From Bog-756 sp963727955 (lineage in GTDB: Bacteria > Actinomycetota > Acidimicrobiia > Acidimicrobiales > RAAP-2), in assembly GCA_963727955.1 (NCBI GenBank), contig CAVSII010000001.1:124001-188000 (forward strand): a stretch of 64,000 nucleotides of DNA. The letters run 5' to 3'. Positions 41,407-51,193 of the stretch are shown here, piece by piece. The first letter of the stretch is position 1. Every line of letters starts with the position of its first letter. A program made the position numbers and the translations under genes. The notes under the pieces are model-generated. The model saw only the letters and a list, made by a program, of their open reading frames with translations, was not told where the DNA came from and searched no databases.

Positions 41407-44103
41407 CCGGCCGCTCCCCCCGGCGGAGCCGACCCGGCCGTTTCGGGCTGGGTAGCCGTGGTCGGTACCGGAGCGACCTGTCCGGTCGATTCGGTCTGAG
41501 GCAATCTGATGACCATGGTCAGGCCACCACCGGGTGTGTCCTCGACATCCAGATCGCCACCGACCGCCTCGACGAATCCCCGCGCCACGGCCAGGCCCAG
41601 CCCGACGCCCCCTCGGCTGGCCGAGTCACCCAGGCGTTGGAAGGGCTGGAAGATCCGATCACGGTCCTCGGGAGCGATGCCCGGGCCCCGGTCGATGATC
41701 CGGATGTCGACTCGGCCGGCCACCACCCCCGCTTCGATGCGCAGACCCGTGCCGCCGGCGTGGATGAGGGCGTTGTCCACCAAATTGGCCACCGCCCGCT
41801 CGAGCAGGACCGGGTCGGTGCGGACGTGGGGGAGCGGGCCGGGGACGGCCACCACCACCTCCTCGGCCCTCGGGCCCAGGCTGTGCACAGCGGACTCGAT
41901 CAGTTCGCCGATGTCGACGCTCTGGTGGAGCACGTCCATCGACCCGGTCTGGATCCGGCTCATGTCCAGCAGATTCTCGACCAGGCTGTTGAGCCGGTCG
42001 GCCTCGTCGTCGACCGTGGTGAGGAGGGCCCTGGTCTCCTCGGGGCCGAAGGTGAGCTGATCCGACAGCAGGCTGGAGGAGGCCGCCTTGATCGATGCCA
42101 GCGGGGTCCGCAGGTCGTGGCTCACCGCCGCCAACAGGGCCGAGCGCAGCTGATTGGCTTTGGCCAACGCCTCGGCCTCCGCCGCCTCGGAGTGGAGACG
42201 ATCGCTGGCCAGGGCGGCGGCCAGCTGGGCGGCGAAGGCCGACAGGATCTCCTGGTCCTCGGCGGCCAGGCCCGGACCCCGTAGGGCCAGCAACTCCCGA
42301 TCGGTGAGGGGGAGCACCATCGAGGCCTGGCCTGGGTCGAGCGGTGGGGTCTCGCCGGCGGCGGCTACCGGGGACCACGATCCGGGGGACGACTCGGCTG
42401 TCCCCGAGACGGCGCCGCTCGGCATCTTTTCGGTGGCCGAACGGAGCACGGCAGCGCCGTCGAGCCGAAAGGCCAGCACCAGCTCCTGGAGGAGAGCGGG
42501 CAGCGGGTTGCCCTCCGGTGCCACCATGCGCCCGGCGATGCGGGCCAGCGTGTGGGCGTCGGTCCGGGCCTCTATGGCTGCGGCGGTGCGTCGGGCCGAC
42601 AGGTCCACCAGCAGGCTGACCACGCCCGCGGTGACCAGGAACATCACCAGGGCCAGGATGTCCCGGGCGTCGGCGATGGTGAAGGTGTGGATCGGAGGGG
42701 CGAAGTAGTAATTGGAAAGGAGGAACCCGGCGATGACCGCCAACCCGGCCGGCCATACTCCGCCCACGGCGGCCACGGCCACCACCAACACCAGGTAGGT
42801 GCTGAGGGCGGTGGCCAGGCTGTCGACGCTCCGGTCGGCCGTAAGTATCAGAGTGAGCAGCGGAAAACCGATGACGCCGATGGCCAGGGCCGCCACCCGC
42901 CGCCGGCGCGACAACGGCGAGAACAGGCCGCGGTGGTAGCGGCCGGCCTGCTCTCCCAGTTGGGGAGCTTTTTCGGACCCGGTGTCGTCGTCCGGTTGAT
43001 CGGCAGCTTCGGCCTCGGCTTCCCGTTGCGTCCCGGTGGCGATGACATGCACGTCGAGAGATCCGCCGGCCGCCCGGATGACGGCATTGATGACCGAGCC
43101 GCGCACGAACTCGTTGAGCCGGCTCCGGTGGGTGGCCCCCATGACCAGCTGGGTGGCGTTTTCGGCCCGGGCCACCTGGACCAGTGCCGGCGCCACCTCG
43201 GACCCGACCACCTCGATGAAGCGCCCGCCCAGGTCGTCGAGGAGTGCCCGGTTCTCGACCAGTCCCTGGCTACCGGCTCCGGTCAGGTTGTCATCGGTAC
43301 GCACGTGCACACCGACCAGCTCGGCCTTGGTCCGCATGGCCATGCGGGCGGCGCGACGGATGAGGACGGCACTGCCGCGGGAGCCGGTCAAGGAGACCAC
43401 CACCCGCTCCTTGGTCTGCCACGGCCCGGCGATGCTGTGTCGCTCGCGGTAGTCGTTGAGCTCCTCGTCCACCCGGTCGGCTACCCACAGCAGGGCGAGC
43501 TCTCGCAGGGCGGTGAGATTGCCGGTGCGGAAGTAGTTGCCGAGGGCGGGATCGATGCGCTCGGGGGGATAGATGTTGCCGTGGGCCAAACGCCTGCGCA
43601 GCGCCTCGGGGGCCATGTCGACCAGCTCCACCTGGTCGGCCGCCCGCACGAAGGGATCGGGCACGGTTTCGTGCTGGGTGACGCCGGTGATCTGCTCGAC
43701 CACGTCGTTGAGCGACTCCAGATGTTGCAGGTTGATGGTCGAGATGACGTTGATGCCGGCATCGAGCAGTTCCTCGACGTCCTGCCAGCGCTTGGCGTTG
43801 CGCCATCCGGGGGCATTGGTGTGGGCCAGCTCGTCCACCAGAACCAGCTCCGGCTTACGGGCCAGGAGCCCGTCGATGTCCATCTCTTCGAGGGTCTGGC
43901 CCCGGTACTCGACGGTACGACGGGGGAAGACGGCCAGGTCGCGGATCTGGGCATCGGTCTGGGGCCGACCGTGTTCCTGGACCCAACCGACGATCACGTC
44001 GGTGCCGCGCTCTTTTCCTCCGCCATCCCTCGTTGAGCATGGCGTAGGTCTTGCCCACGCCCGGTGCAGCGCCCAGGTAGAGCCGAAGCTTGCCCCGTGC
44101 CAT
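41403..44103 (-). pseudogene. kdpD: Full-length sensor kinase KdpD with one frameshift
   Basis: Turgor/K+ sensor histidine kinase, about 899 aa when the frame is restored. The start is ATG 44103 (MARGKLRLYLGAAPGVGKTY, a Walker A of the KdpD N-domain). After MLNEGWRRK the frame shifts at the T4 run 44013-44016 (AAAA on the coding strand); removing one base continues as ERGTDVIVGWVQEHGRP into the long downstream frame. There follow a USP-like domain, four DUF4118 membrane segments, a GAF-like region and the kinase core with H-box AVSHDLRTPLASIKAA, N-box LVDNALIHAG and G-box RGPGIAPEDR. The ATG overlaps the kdpE stop (TAATG). Probably intact in the organism. Confidence 0.87.
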
Positions 44104-44795
44104 TAGACCACCACCGGGTCCGGACAGAGGCTGTAGCCGACGCCCGGCATGGTGCGGATGAGGGTGCCCGAGCGGTCGTCGAGCTTCTGACGCAAGCGGT
44201 GTACGTAGGCGTGGAGGTAGCGCGCCTCGCGGCCGTAACCGGTGCCCCATACCGCGGCCAGGATCATCTGGTGGGTGCAGGTCCGTCCGGCATGGCGGGC
44301 CAGGAAGGCGAGGACGTCGAACTCCTTGGAGGTGAGGTCGACAGGGGATCCGTCGAGGCGTGCCTCGTGGTGGACCAGATCGAGGTGGAGCGGCCCGGAG
44401 GCGATCGTCTCGCTGCCGACCTCGGTGGCCTCGGGGCCGCGGTGACGGATGGCTGTACGGATGCGGGCTTCGAGCTCGGCCATGCCGAAGGGCTTGGTCA
44501 CGTAGTCGTCCGCCCCCTCGTCGAGAGCGGCAACCTTGCGGTCCTCGGTGCCGCTGGCTGACAGGATGATGATGGGAACCTCACTCCACTGACGGATCCG
44601 ACGACACACGGCCTGACCGTCGATGTCGGGGAGGCCGAGATCGAGGACGACCACGTCGGGCAGAGCCACTGCGGTCTGGGAGATGCCCTGTTCCCCGTTG
44701 ATCGCGGTGACCACCTCGTACCCTCCGGCCTGCAGTCCGAGCCGCAGGGCACGGAGCAGCGACGGATCGTCGTCGATCACCAGGACCTTGGCCAT
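44103..44795 (-). CDS. kdpE: OmpR-family response regulator KdpE
   Basis: 230-aa response regulator. VLVIDDDPSLLRALRLGL, phospho-acceptor VVVLDLGLPDIDGQAV, DYVTKPFGMAELEAR, then a winged helix with LTSKEFDVLAFLARHAGRTC and YLHAYVHRLRQKLDD. It sits between a KdpD-like kinase (upstream, two bases away) and the full kdpD (downstream, one-base overlap), all transcribed away from kdpFABC. Expected to bind the direct repeats upstream of the kdp operon when phosphorylated. Which of the two flanking kinases phosphorylates it is not decidable from sequence. Confidence 0.92.
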   Translation of the reverse strand: MAKVLVIDDDPSLLRALRLGLQAGGYEVVTAINGEQGISQTAVALPDVVVLDLGLPDIDGQAVCRRIRQWSEVPIIILSASGTEDRKVAALDEGADDYVTKPFGMAELEARIRTAIRHRGPEATEVGSETIASGPLHLDLVHHEARLDGSPVDLTSKEFDVLAFLARHAGRTCTHQMILAAVWGTGYGREARYLHAYVHRLRQKLDDRSGTLIRTMPGVGYSLCPDPVVV

Positions 44796-44797
44796 CG

Positions 44798-46279
44798 TTA
44801 CCCTCGCCCGTTTCCGTTGCTGGACGCCCGGGCCAGCGAGAAGACGAAACGGGCTCCGCCCTCGGGGACGTCCTCCACCCAGATCCGTCCCCCGTGGGCC
44901 TCGACGAACGTCTTGGCGATGGCCAGTCCGAGCCCCGCCCGACCTCCGGTGTCGAAGCGTACGTAGCGGTCGAACACCGCTTCACGTTCGGACGGGGGTA
45001 CGCCCGGTCCCCGGTCGGCCACCGACAGTGCGACTTGGTCGCCGTGGGCCTCGCCAGCCACCGTGATCAGGCTGTCCGGTGGCGAATAACGGTCGGCATT
45101 GTCCAAGAGGTTAGCGAGCACCTGTCCGATGAGAAGCTGGTCGGCGTCGACGTCCGGCACAGTGTCCGGTATGGCCACATCGACCGGACGGTCGCCCAGT
45201 GTCGATCCGAGGTTGGCTACGGCGTCCCGCACCAGGATGCGAAGAGACATCGGGCGCCTCCGGACTTCGAGAACGCCGGCGTCGATGCGGGTCATGTCGA
45301 GAAGGCTGGTGACCAGTCGTGTCAGCCGGTCGGTCTCGATGTCGATCAGGTGGTAGAGCTCGCGGGTGTCGGCGTCGGTGAGGGGTGCGGCTGGCCGCAG
45401 GAGGGTGGAGGAGGCCACCTTCATGGTGGCCAGTGGGGTCCGGAGATCGTGGGACACGGCGCCCACCAGGGCGTGGCGCAGGCGGTCCACTTCCTCGAGG
45501 AGCTCCGAACGCAGGGCCTGGTCGCGTAGCTGCACCCGCTCCAGAGCCAGGGCGGCATGGTTGGCGAAGGTGAGGAGGAGCGACCTGTCGGCTTCGGAGG
45601 CGGGCATCCCCCGAGTGGCCAGCACGCCGATGGGACGCCCGGATGCGGTCAGGGCCACCGTGCCCATCCGCTCCACCTGCTCCGGTCCGGCCGGTCCGGT
45701 GCCGAGGCTGACGGGAAGTCCGGACAGTGGCTCGAGCCCGTGCAGCTCCTGGCGGGTGAGGGGTTCGCCGGCAGAGGCGGCGATGTCCAGTCGCCCGTCC
45801 CGCGGCACCAGCAGTGCCACCCCGGACACCCCGAACACACTGCGGACGGCACCGACGATCGTCTTCAACAGATCCTCCACCGACCGGTCCTCCACCAACA
45901 GCTGCGAGAGATCGAACAGACGCTGGGCGTCGGCCGTCCGGCGCTGGGCCTCCGACCGTGCCCTGTCCATCTCGGCCACCACTTTGGAGACCAGCAGCAT
46001 GACCACGGTGTACACGGCCAGAGCCACCCAGTCCTGGGCATGGCCGACCTTGAGGCCGTTGTAGGGAGGGATGAAGCCGTAGTCGTAGACGAGGAACCCG
46101 GCCACCACGCTGGCCACACCGGCGGCGAACCCCCCGATGGCCACGCCGACCACCACCGGAACGACCAAGGCCAGGGCGGCGGTGGCGATGCTCAGGTGGT
46201 CGCGGAAGGGGACCAGGGCGGCACCGAGCCCGACCGATAGAACGATCCCCACCGCTGAACCGACCAGAGACCTGCGCAC
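44798..46279 (-). CDS. KdpD-like sensor kinase lacking the N-terminal KdpD/USP domain
   Basis: 493-aa histidine kinase. It opens directly with DUF4118-type membrane segments (about residues 5-105: VGIVLSVGLGAALVPF, ALALVVPVVVGVAIGGFAAG, WVALAVYTVVMLLVSKVVAE), then a coiled linker, a GAF domain (about 115-260) and a kinase core with H-box AVSHDLRTPLATMKVA, LANLLDNADRYSPP and RAGLGLAIAKTFVEAHGG. A normal KdpD would have about 380 more N-terminal residues; here that module is missing and a free copy is encoded at 51.2-52.4 kb. The GTG start at 46279 gives divergent transcription from kdp. Confidence 0.9.
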   Translation of the reverse strand: MRRSLVGSAVGIVLSVGLGAALVPFRDHLSIATAALALVVPVVVGVAIGGFAAGVASVVAGFLVYDYGFIPPYNGLKVGHAQDWVALAVYTVVMLLVSKVVAEMDRARSEAQRRTADAQRLFDLSQLLVEDRSVEDLLKTIVGAVRSVFGVSGVALLVPRDGRLDIAASAGEPLTRQELHGLEPLSGLPVSLGTGPAGPEQVERMGTVALTASGRPIGVLATRGMPASEADRSLLLTFANHAALALERVQLRDQALRSELLEEVDRLRHALVGAVSHDLRTPLATMKVASSTLLRPAAPLTDADTRELYHLIDIETDRLTRLVTSLLDMTRIDAGVLEVRRRPMSLRILVRDAVANLGSTLGDRPVDVAIPDTVPDVDADQLLIGQVLANLLDNADRYSPPDSLITVAGEAHGDQVALSVADRGPGVPPSEREAVFDRYVRFDTGGRAGLGLAIAKTFVEAHGGRIWVEDVPEGGARFVFSLARASSNGNGRG

Positions 46280-46336
46280 CTGACCATTGTCGTACCAACG
46301 GGGTGCTCCACGCCGGGGAGCGAGCCCTGTTGAGAA

Positions 46337-46393
46337 TTTATGAAGAGGTTCCCGTCCTTTTTAAGAGCCTGTTAAGACGGGTCGGCAGATACT
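46337..46393 (+). promoter_or_regulatory. Predicted kdp promoter with phased TTAAGA direct repeats
   Basis: TTAAGA occurs at 46361 and 46372, 11 bases apart, with a related TTTATGAAGAG further upstream at 46337; one-turn spacing is typical of OmpR/KdpE-family sites. A -10-like GATACT at 46388-46393 lies six bases before the ATG at 46400, implying a leaderless transcript, with the repeats occupying the -35 region as in class II activation. Inferred from sequence only. Confidence 0.5.
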
Positions 46394-46399
46394 CGCTCC

Positions 46400-46483
46400 A
46401 TGGCAGATTTCCTCGCAGTGCTCGGGATCATCGGCTTCGTGGTGGTCATGCTCGGTCTGATCTGGGCTCTGGACCGGGTATGA
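46400..46483 (+). CDS. 27-residue single-span membrane micro-protein preceding kdpF
   Basis: Tiny ORF with product MADFLAVLGIIGFVVVMLGL followed by IWALDRV: one hydrophobic span with an acidic start and a charged end. Its TGA overlaps the kdpF ATG (ATGA), so it is translationally linked to the pump operon. Similar short membrane ORFs sit before kdpF in other actinobacteria, as I recall. It may be an accessory subunit or modulator of the Kdp ATPase. The ATG follows a probable -10 so closely that translation would be leaderless. Confidence 0.65.
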   Translation: MADFLAVLGIIGFVVVMLGLIWALDRV

Positions 46484-46569
46484 CCTGGACCCAGGGCGTC
46501 CTCCTCGGCATAGCCGTGCTCATGTTCTTCTACCTCGGCTACGCCATGTTCAAGCCGGAGAAGTTCTAG
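46480..46569 (+). CDS. kdpF: K+-transporting ATPase small subunit KdpF
   Basis: 29-residue single-span peptide, MTWTQGVLLGIAVLMFFYLG then YAMFKPEKF. The ending FKPEKF is the KdpF hallmark (usually LxPExF). It stabilises the KdpABC complex in the membrane. The stop TAG ends one base before the kdpA ATG, and the start overlaps the upstream micro-ORF. Confidence 0.88.
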   Translation: MTWTQGVLLGIAVLMFFYLGYAMFKPEKF

Positions 46570-48258
46570 ATGGGCTTCACCTGGACCATCATCACCCTGG
46601 TCATCGCCCTGGCCATCACCTGGCGTTACCTCGGCTCCTACATGGCCGCCGTCTTCGACGGCCGGGTGCACTTCCTGGGTTGGGCCGAGCGTCCGGTCTA
46701 CCGGGCCCTGGGGACCGGCCCCGACCAGGAGCAGAACTGGAAGCGCTACGCCGCCTCGATGGTCATCTTCTCCGCTGTGGCCATGGGCGTCACCTACCTG
46801 CTTATCCGCATCCAGGGCTCGCTGCCGCTCAACCCCCAACATTTTGGTGCCGTCGGCCAGGCACTCAGCTTCAATACCGCCGCCTCGTTCATGACCAACA
46901 CCAACTGGCAGAACTACGGCGGCGAGACGACCATGTCCTACTTCAGCCAGATCGGCGCGCTCACGCTCGAGCAGATGCTGAGCCCGGTCATCGGTATCGC
47001 CGTGGCTATCGCCATGGTCCGAGGCTTCTCCCGGCGAAACTCCCCGACCATCGGGAACTTCTGGGTCGACATGACCCGCGGACTGCTCTACATCGTGATC
47101 CCCATCGCCTTCGTCGCAGGGATCATCTTTGTCGGCCAGGGTGCGGTGCAGACTCTGGCCGGTACGGTCAGCGTCCACGACGTGCTGAACGGGGTCACCC
47201 AGACCATCCCCCGGGGACCGATCGGATTCATGGAGGCGATCAAGCAGCTCGGGAACAACGGGGGTGGCTTCCTCAATACCAACTCGGCGACGACGTTCGA
47301 GAACCCGACCGGCCTGACCAACTGGCTCTCCATCTACCTGTTGTTGGCCATCCCCTTTTCCCTCACCTACACCTTCGGGAAGATGGTGGGGAGCATCCGC
47401 CACGGCGCTGCCCTCCTCGGGGCCATGGTGATCATCTTCGCAGTGTGGGTCGGCTACACCAGCTACGCCGAGCACCAGCCGAATCCGGCTATTGCCGCGG
47501 TCGGGGTGCACTCGACGGTCGGTAACACCGAGGGCAAGGAGGTCCGCTTCGGCGACACCACCACCGCCCTGTTCGGGGTGTCCTCGACCAGCACCTCGAC
47601 CGGCTCGGCCGACGCCTCCTACGACTCGTTTACCCCCATCGGCGGCCTGGGTCTGATGAGCGGGATGATGCTGGGCGAGGTAACCCCGGGAGGGGCGGGG
47701 AGCGGTCTCTACACCATCCTCATCTACGCCATCATCGCCGTGTTCATCGGTGGGCTGATGATCGGGCGAACGCCGGAGTATCTGGGTAAGAAGATCCAAG
47801 CCAAGGAGGTGAAATTGGCCGGCCTCGGCGCTTTGGTCATGCCCATCATCGTGCTCGTCCTCACCGCTATCGCCGTATCCATCCACGCCGGACGAGCCGG
47901 TCCTCTGAACGCCGGCCCCCACGGGTTCTCGGAGATCCTCTACGGGCTCACATCGCAGGGGAACAACAACGGCTCGGCCTTCGGGGGCCTGACCGGCAAC
48001 ACCACTTTCTACAACGTCATCGGAGCGATCGACATGCTCATAGGCAGGGTTGGCATCATGATCCCGGCCCTGGCCCTCGGGGGTTCGCTTGCCGCCAAAA
48101 ACGTGGTTCCCGAGTCGCTCGGTACCTTCCGCACCGACAACGGCATGTTCGTCGGCCTCACCATCGGGGTCATCGTGATCATCGGCGGCCTCACCTTCTT
48201 CCCTGCCCTCGCCCTCGGCCCCATCGTCGAGCAGTTCAGCCACGGAATCTTCTTCTGA
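46570..48258 (+). CDS. kdpA: K+-transporting ATPase subunit KdpA
   Basis: Potassium-selective membrane subunit of the high-affinity KdpFABC pump, 562 aa, about ten membrane spans. Four selectivity-filter-like loops are visible, e.g. SFMTNTNWQNYGGETTMSY, GNNGGGFLNTNSATTFENP and TSQGNNNGSAFGGLTGNT. It follows kdpF directly; the stop overlaps the kdpB ATG by one base (TGATG). The frame is intact. Expected to be induced under K+ limitation through the KdpDE systems encoded on the opposite strand. Confidence 0.96.
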   Translation: MGFTWTIITLVIALAITWRYLGSYMAAVFDGRVHFLGWAERPVYRALGTGPDQEQNWKRYAASMVIFSAVAMGVTYLLIRIQGSLPLNPQHFGAVGQALSFNTAASFMTNTNWQNYGGETTMSYFSQIGALTLEQMLSPVIGIAVAIAMVRGFSRRNSPTIGNFWVDMTRGLLYIVIPIAFVAGIIFVGQGAVQTLAGTVSVHDVLNGVTQTIPRGPIGFMEAIKQLGNNGGGFLNTNSATTFENPTGLTNWLSIYLLLAIPFSLTYTFGKMVGSIRHGAALLGAMVIIFAVWVGYTSYAEHQPNPAIAAVGVHSTVGNTEGKEVRFGDTTTALFGVSSTSTSTGSADASYDSFTPIGGLGLMSGMMLGEVTPGGAGSGLYTILIYAIIAVFIGGLMIGRTPEYLGKKIQAKEVKLAGLGALVMPIIVLVLTAIAVSIHAGRAGPLNAGPHGFSEILYGLTSQGNNNGSAFGGLTGNTTFYNVIGAIDMLIGRVGIMIPALALGGSLAAKNVVPESLGTFRTDNGMFVGLTIGVIVIIGGLTFFPALALGPIVEQFSHGIFF

Positions 48259-50326
48259 TGACCATCACGACCACCCAACCCGATCCGGCGACGCCGGGGC
48301 CACAGGCGCATGGAGTGGCGGAGGCCCGCGGTCTCTTTGACGGACCGATCCTGCGCCAAGCATTGGTCGACTCGTTCAAGAAGCTGAACCCGGCCCAGCA
48401 GATCCGCAATCCGGTCATGTTCGTGGTGCTGGTGGGCACAGTCATCACCTTCATCGAGGCCATCGCCCACCCCAGTACCTTCACCTGGTCCATCACCATC
48501 TGGCTGTTCCTCACCGTCATCTTCGCCAACTTCGCCGAAGGCATGGCCGAGGGACGGGGCAAGGCCCAGGCCGACACCCTCCGCCGGATGCGGTCCGAGA
48601 CCGAGGCCCGGCGTTTGAACCCTGATGGCACCGAGGAGCTGGTGCCGGCGGCCTCGCTGGGCAAAGGCGACATGGTGGTCTGTGAAGCGGGTGACCTCAT
48701 CCCCTCCGACGGCGAGATCACCGAGGGCATCGCCTCAGTCGACGAGTCGGCCATAACCGGTGAGTCGGCACCGGTCATCCGCGAGTCGGGGGAGACCGCT
48801 CGGCGGTTACCGGCGGGACCAAGGTGCTGTCTGACCGCATCGTGATCCGGATCACCGCCGAGCGGGGCCAGACATTCCTCGACCGGATGATCACCCTGGT
48901 GGAAGGGGCCAACCGGCAGAAGACCCCCAACGAGATCGCCCTCACCATCCTTCTGGCCGTGCTCACCATCGTCTTCCTCCCGGTGGTGGTATCACTGCAG
49001 GCTTTCGGCCACTACTCGGGTGCGGCGGTGTCAGTGGTCGTCCTCATCGCCCTGCTGGTCTGCCTCATCCCCACCACCATCGGAGCGTTGCTGTCGGCCA
49101 TCGGCATCGCCGGCATGGACCGCCTGGTGCAGCGGAACGTTCTGGCCATGAGTGGCCGGGCGGTGGAGGCCGCGGGCGACGTGCAGACGTTGCTGCTGGA
49201 CAAGACCGGCACCATCACCTTGGGCAATCGAATGGCCTCCGATTTCTATCCGGTGACCGGACACGGCGAGCGTGACGTGGCCGACGTCGCCCAGCTTGCC
49301 TCACTGGCCGACGAGACCCCCGAGGGCCGCTCCATCGTGGTGCTGGCCAAGGAGCGCTTCGACATCCGGGAGCGCGAGCTCGAGGGCGAACACACCTTCG
49401 TGCCCTTCACCGCCCAGACCCGCATGTCCGGACTCGACATCGGTCCCCGCCAGATCCGCAAGGGGGCGGCCGAGTCGGTCAAACAGTGGGCCGTACAGCA
49501 GGGGGGGACCGTCCCCGCCGACCTCGACGCCATGGTCGAGCGGGTGTCGCGGGCGGGGTCGACCCCGTTGGTGGTGGCCGACGGCGGCGACATCATCGGT
49601 GTCATCGAGCTCAAGGACGTGGTCAAGCAAGGGATCCGCGAGAAGTTCGACGAGATGCGTCAGATGGGCATCCGCACGGTGATGATCACGGGTGACAATC
49701 CCCTCACCGCCGCAGCCATCGCCCAGGAGGCGGGCGTCGACGACTTCCTGGCCGAGGCCACCCCCGAGGCCAAGATGGCCCTGATCAAGTCGGAGCAGGA
49801 GGGCGGGAAGCTGATCGCCATGACCGGCGACGGGACCAACGACGCCCCCGCCCTGGCTCAGGCCGACGTGGGGGTGGCTATGAACACCGGTACCACGGCG
49901 GCCAAGGAGGCCGGCAACATGGTCGACCTCGATTCCAATCCGACCAAGCTCATCGACGTGGTGGAGATCGGCAAGCAGCTCCTCATCACCCGGGGGTCAC
50001 TCACCACCTTCTCCATCGCCAACGACGTGGCCAAGTACTTCGCCATCATTCCGGCGCTGTTCATCGCCACCTATCCGCAGCTCGAGCCACTCAACATCAT
50101 GAAATTGCACAGCCCACAGAGTGCGGTGCTTTCTGCCGTCATTTTCAATGCGCTGGTGATCGTGGCCCTCATCCCGTTGGCCCTGCGCGGCGTCAAGTTC
50201 CGTGCCGCTGGCTCCGCGGCCATCCTGCGGCGCAACGTATGGATCTACGGCGTGGGCGGACTCATCACCCCTTTCATCTTCATCAAGCTCATCGATCTCA
50301 TCCTCGTCGCGCTGCACGCCTACTGA
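48258..50326 (+). pseudogene. kdpB: K+-transporting P-type ATPase subunit KdpB with one frameshift
   Basis: Catalytic P-type ATPase subunit, about 689 aa if corrected. The N-terminal 177 or so residues include SVDESAITGESAPVIRESG (actuator TGES loop), then a shift at the G5 run 48788-48792; adding one G continues GDRSAVTGGTKVLSDRIVIR into the second frame. That part has the phosphorylated Asp in LLDKTGTITLG, ITGDNPLTAAAIA and MTGDGTNDAPAL. A single homopolymer base in an otherwise perfect operon argues for a consensus error; as written, the pump would be non-functional. A 17-bp direct repeat duplicates the region around its stop. Confidence 0.9.
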
Positions 50327-50345
50327 TGCTGCACGCCTACTGATG
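50312..50345. repeat. 17-bp tandem duplication spanning the kdpB stop
   Basis: CTGCACGCCTACTGATG occurs twice back to back; the first copy contains the kdpB TGA, the second repeats it out of frame. It leaves a 30-base gap to kdpC in an operon otherwise joined by overlaps. Confidence 0.9.
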
Positions 50346-50356
50346 GAGTCCCCCTG

Positions 50357-51001
50357 ATGCTCGTCCACATCCGCCGTTCGCTGATTCTCGCAGTCATCGC
50401 CCTGATCCTGACCTTCGCCTACGCATTCATCGGAACCGGGGTCTCCCAGGTTCTGTTCAAGCACCAGGCCAATGGGTCGATAACCCGCAACGGCTCCACT
50501 CTCATCGGCCAGAACTGGTCACAGACCAAATGTCCGGGCCACCCGCTCGGCAGCTGCGTGTTCCAGGGCCGTCCCGATGCGCTCGGACCCTACGCCGGCT
50601 CGCTGAACCCGGTCGCCGCCGGGGGCGACAACCCGCTCGAAGCCAACAACATCCCCGGTAAGCCCCGCGTTTTGAACCCCGGTGAGTCAGGAGCCACCAG
50701 CCTGGGGCCGCGGTCAAAGGTCCTGTTGGCCAACACCCGGACGCTCGTTGCCTACTGGCACGCCCGTGGCGTGAACCCCACGCCGGATCTGGTCACCACC
50801 TCGGGCAGTGGCTACGACCCTGACATTTCGGCGCAGGACGCTCTGGTCCAGATTCCGATGGTTTCCGGCGCCACCGGCATCGCTCCGGCCACCCTTCGGG
50901 CCCTCATCGCCCGTGAGACCGGTGGGGCCGAGCTTGGTTTCCTCGGAACCAGCTATATCGATGTGCTCCAGCTGAACGAGGCCCTCGTCAAACTGCGATG
51001 A
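50357..51001 (+). CDS. kdpC: K+-transporting ATPase subunit KdpC
   Basis: 214-aa single-span subunit of the Kdp pump. It has an N-terminal membrane helix (SLILAVIALILTFAYAFIG), an extracytoplasmic domain with NGSTLIGQNW (the GS.LIGQ motif), ISAQDALVQIPMVSGATGI and a cytoplasmic-family ending YIDVLQLNEALVKL. Typical ending and length for actinobacterial KdpC. Separated from kdpB by the 17-bp duplication. The following 192 bases (51002-51193) hold no recognisable gene or terminator. Confidence 0.95.
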   Translation: MLVHIRRSLILAVIALILTFAYAFIGTGVSQVLFKHQANGSITRNGSTLIGQNWSQTKCPGHPLGSCVFQGRPDALGPYAGSLNPVAAGGDNPLEANNIPGKPRVLNPGESGATSLGPRSKVLLANTRTLVAYWHARGVNPTPDLVTTSGSGYDPDISAQDALVQIPMVSGATGIAPATLRALIARETGGAELGFLGTSYIDVLQLNEALVKLR

Positions 51002-51193
51002 ATGCGGGAGCTCCGAGGTCGGACACGGCGAGCCGGTGAGGCCTCCAGGGAGCGGGTTCTCCTTCCGTTTGGTCTCCCTCGCAGTGATCGAGAGGGTTCG
51101 GGTCGCCATGCCCGCCTGTGCGCTGAGTGAGCCCGGACGCCAAGCGCCGGAACCAGGTCAAAGTGGCCCGATGGTGCGGCCCAGGGCATCCGG

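Noticed and set aside
43855..44250. Separate short KdpD-like gene upstream of the long kdpD frame
   Set aside because: It is the true N-terminus of kdpD split off by one extra base; joining the two frames gives a normal KdpD.
46280..46399. c-di-AMP (ydaO-type) riboswitch before kdp
   Set aside because: The divergent gap is only 120 bases, the predicted transcript is leaderless, and no conserved riboswitch elements were seen.
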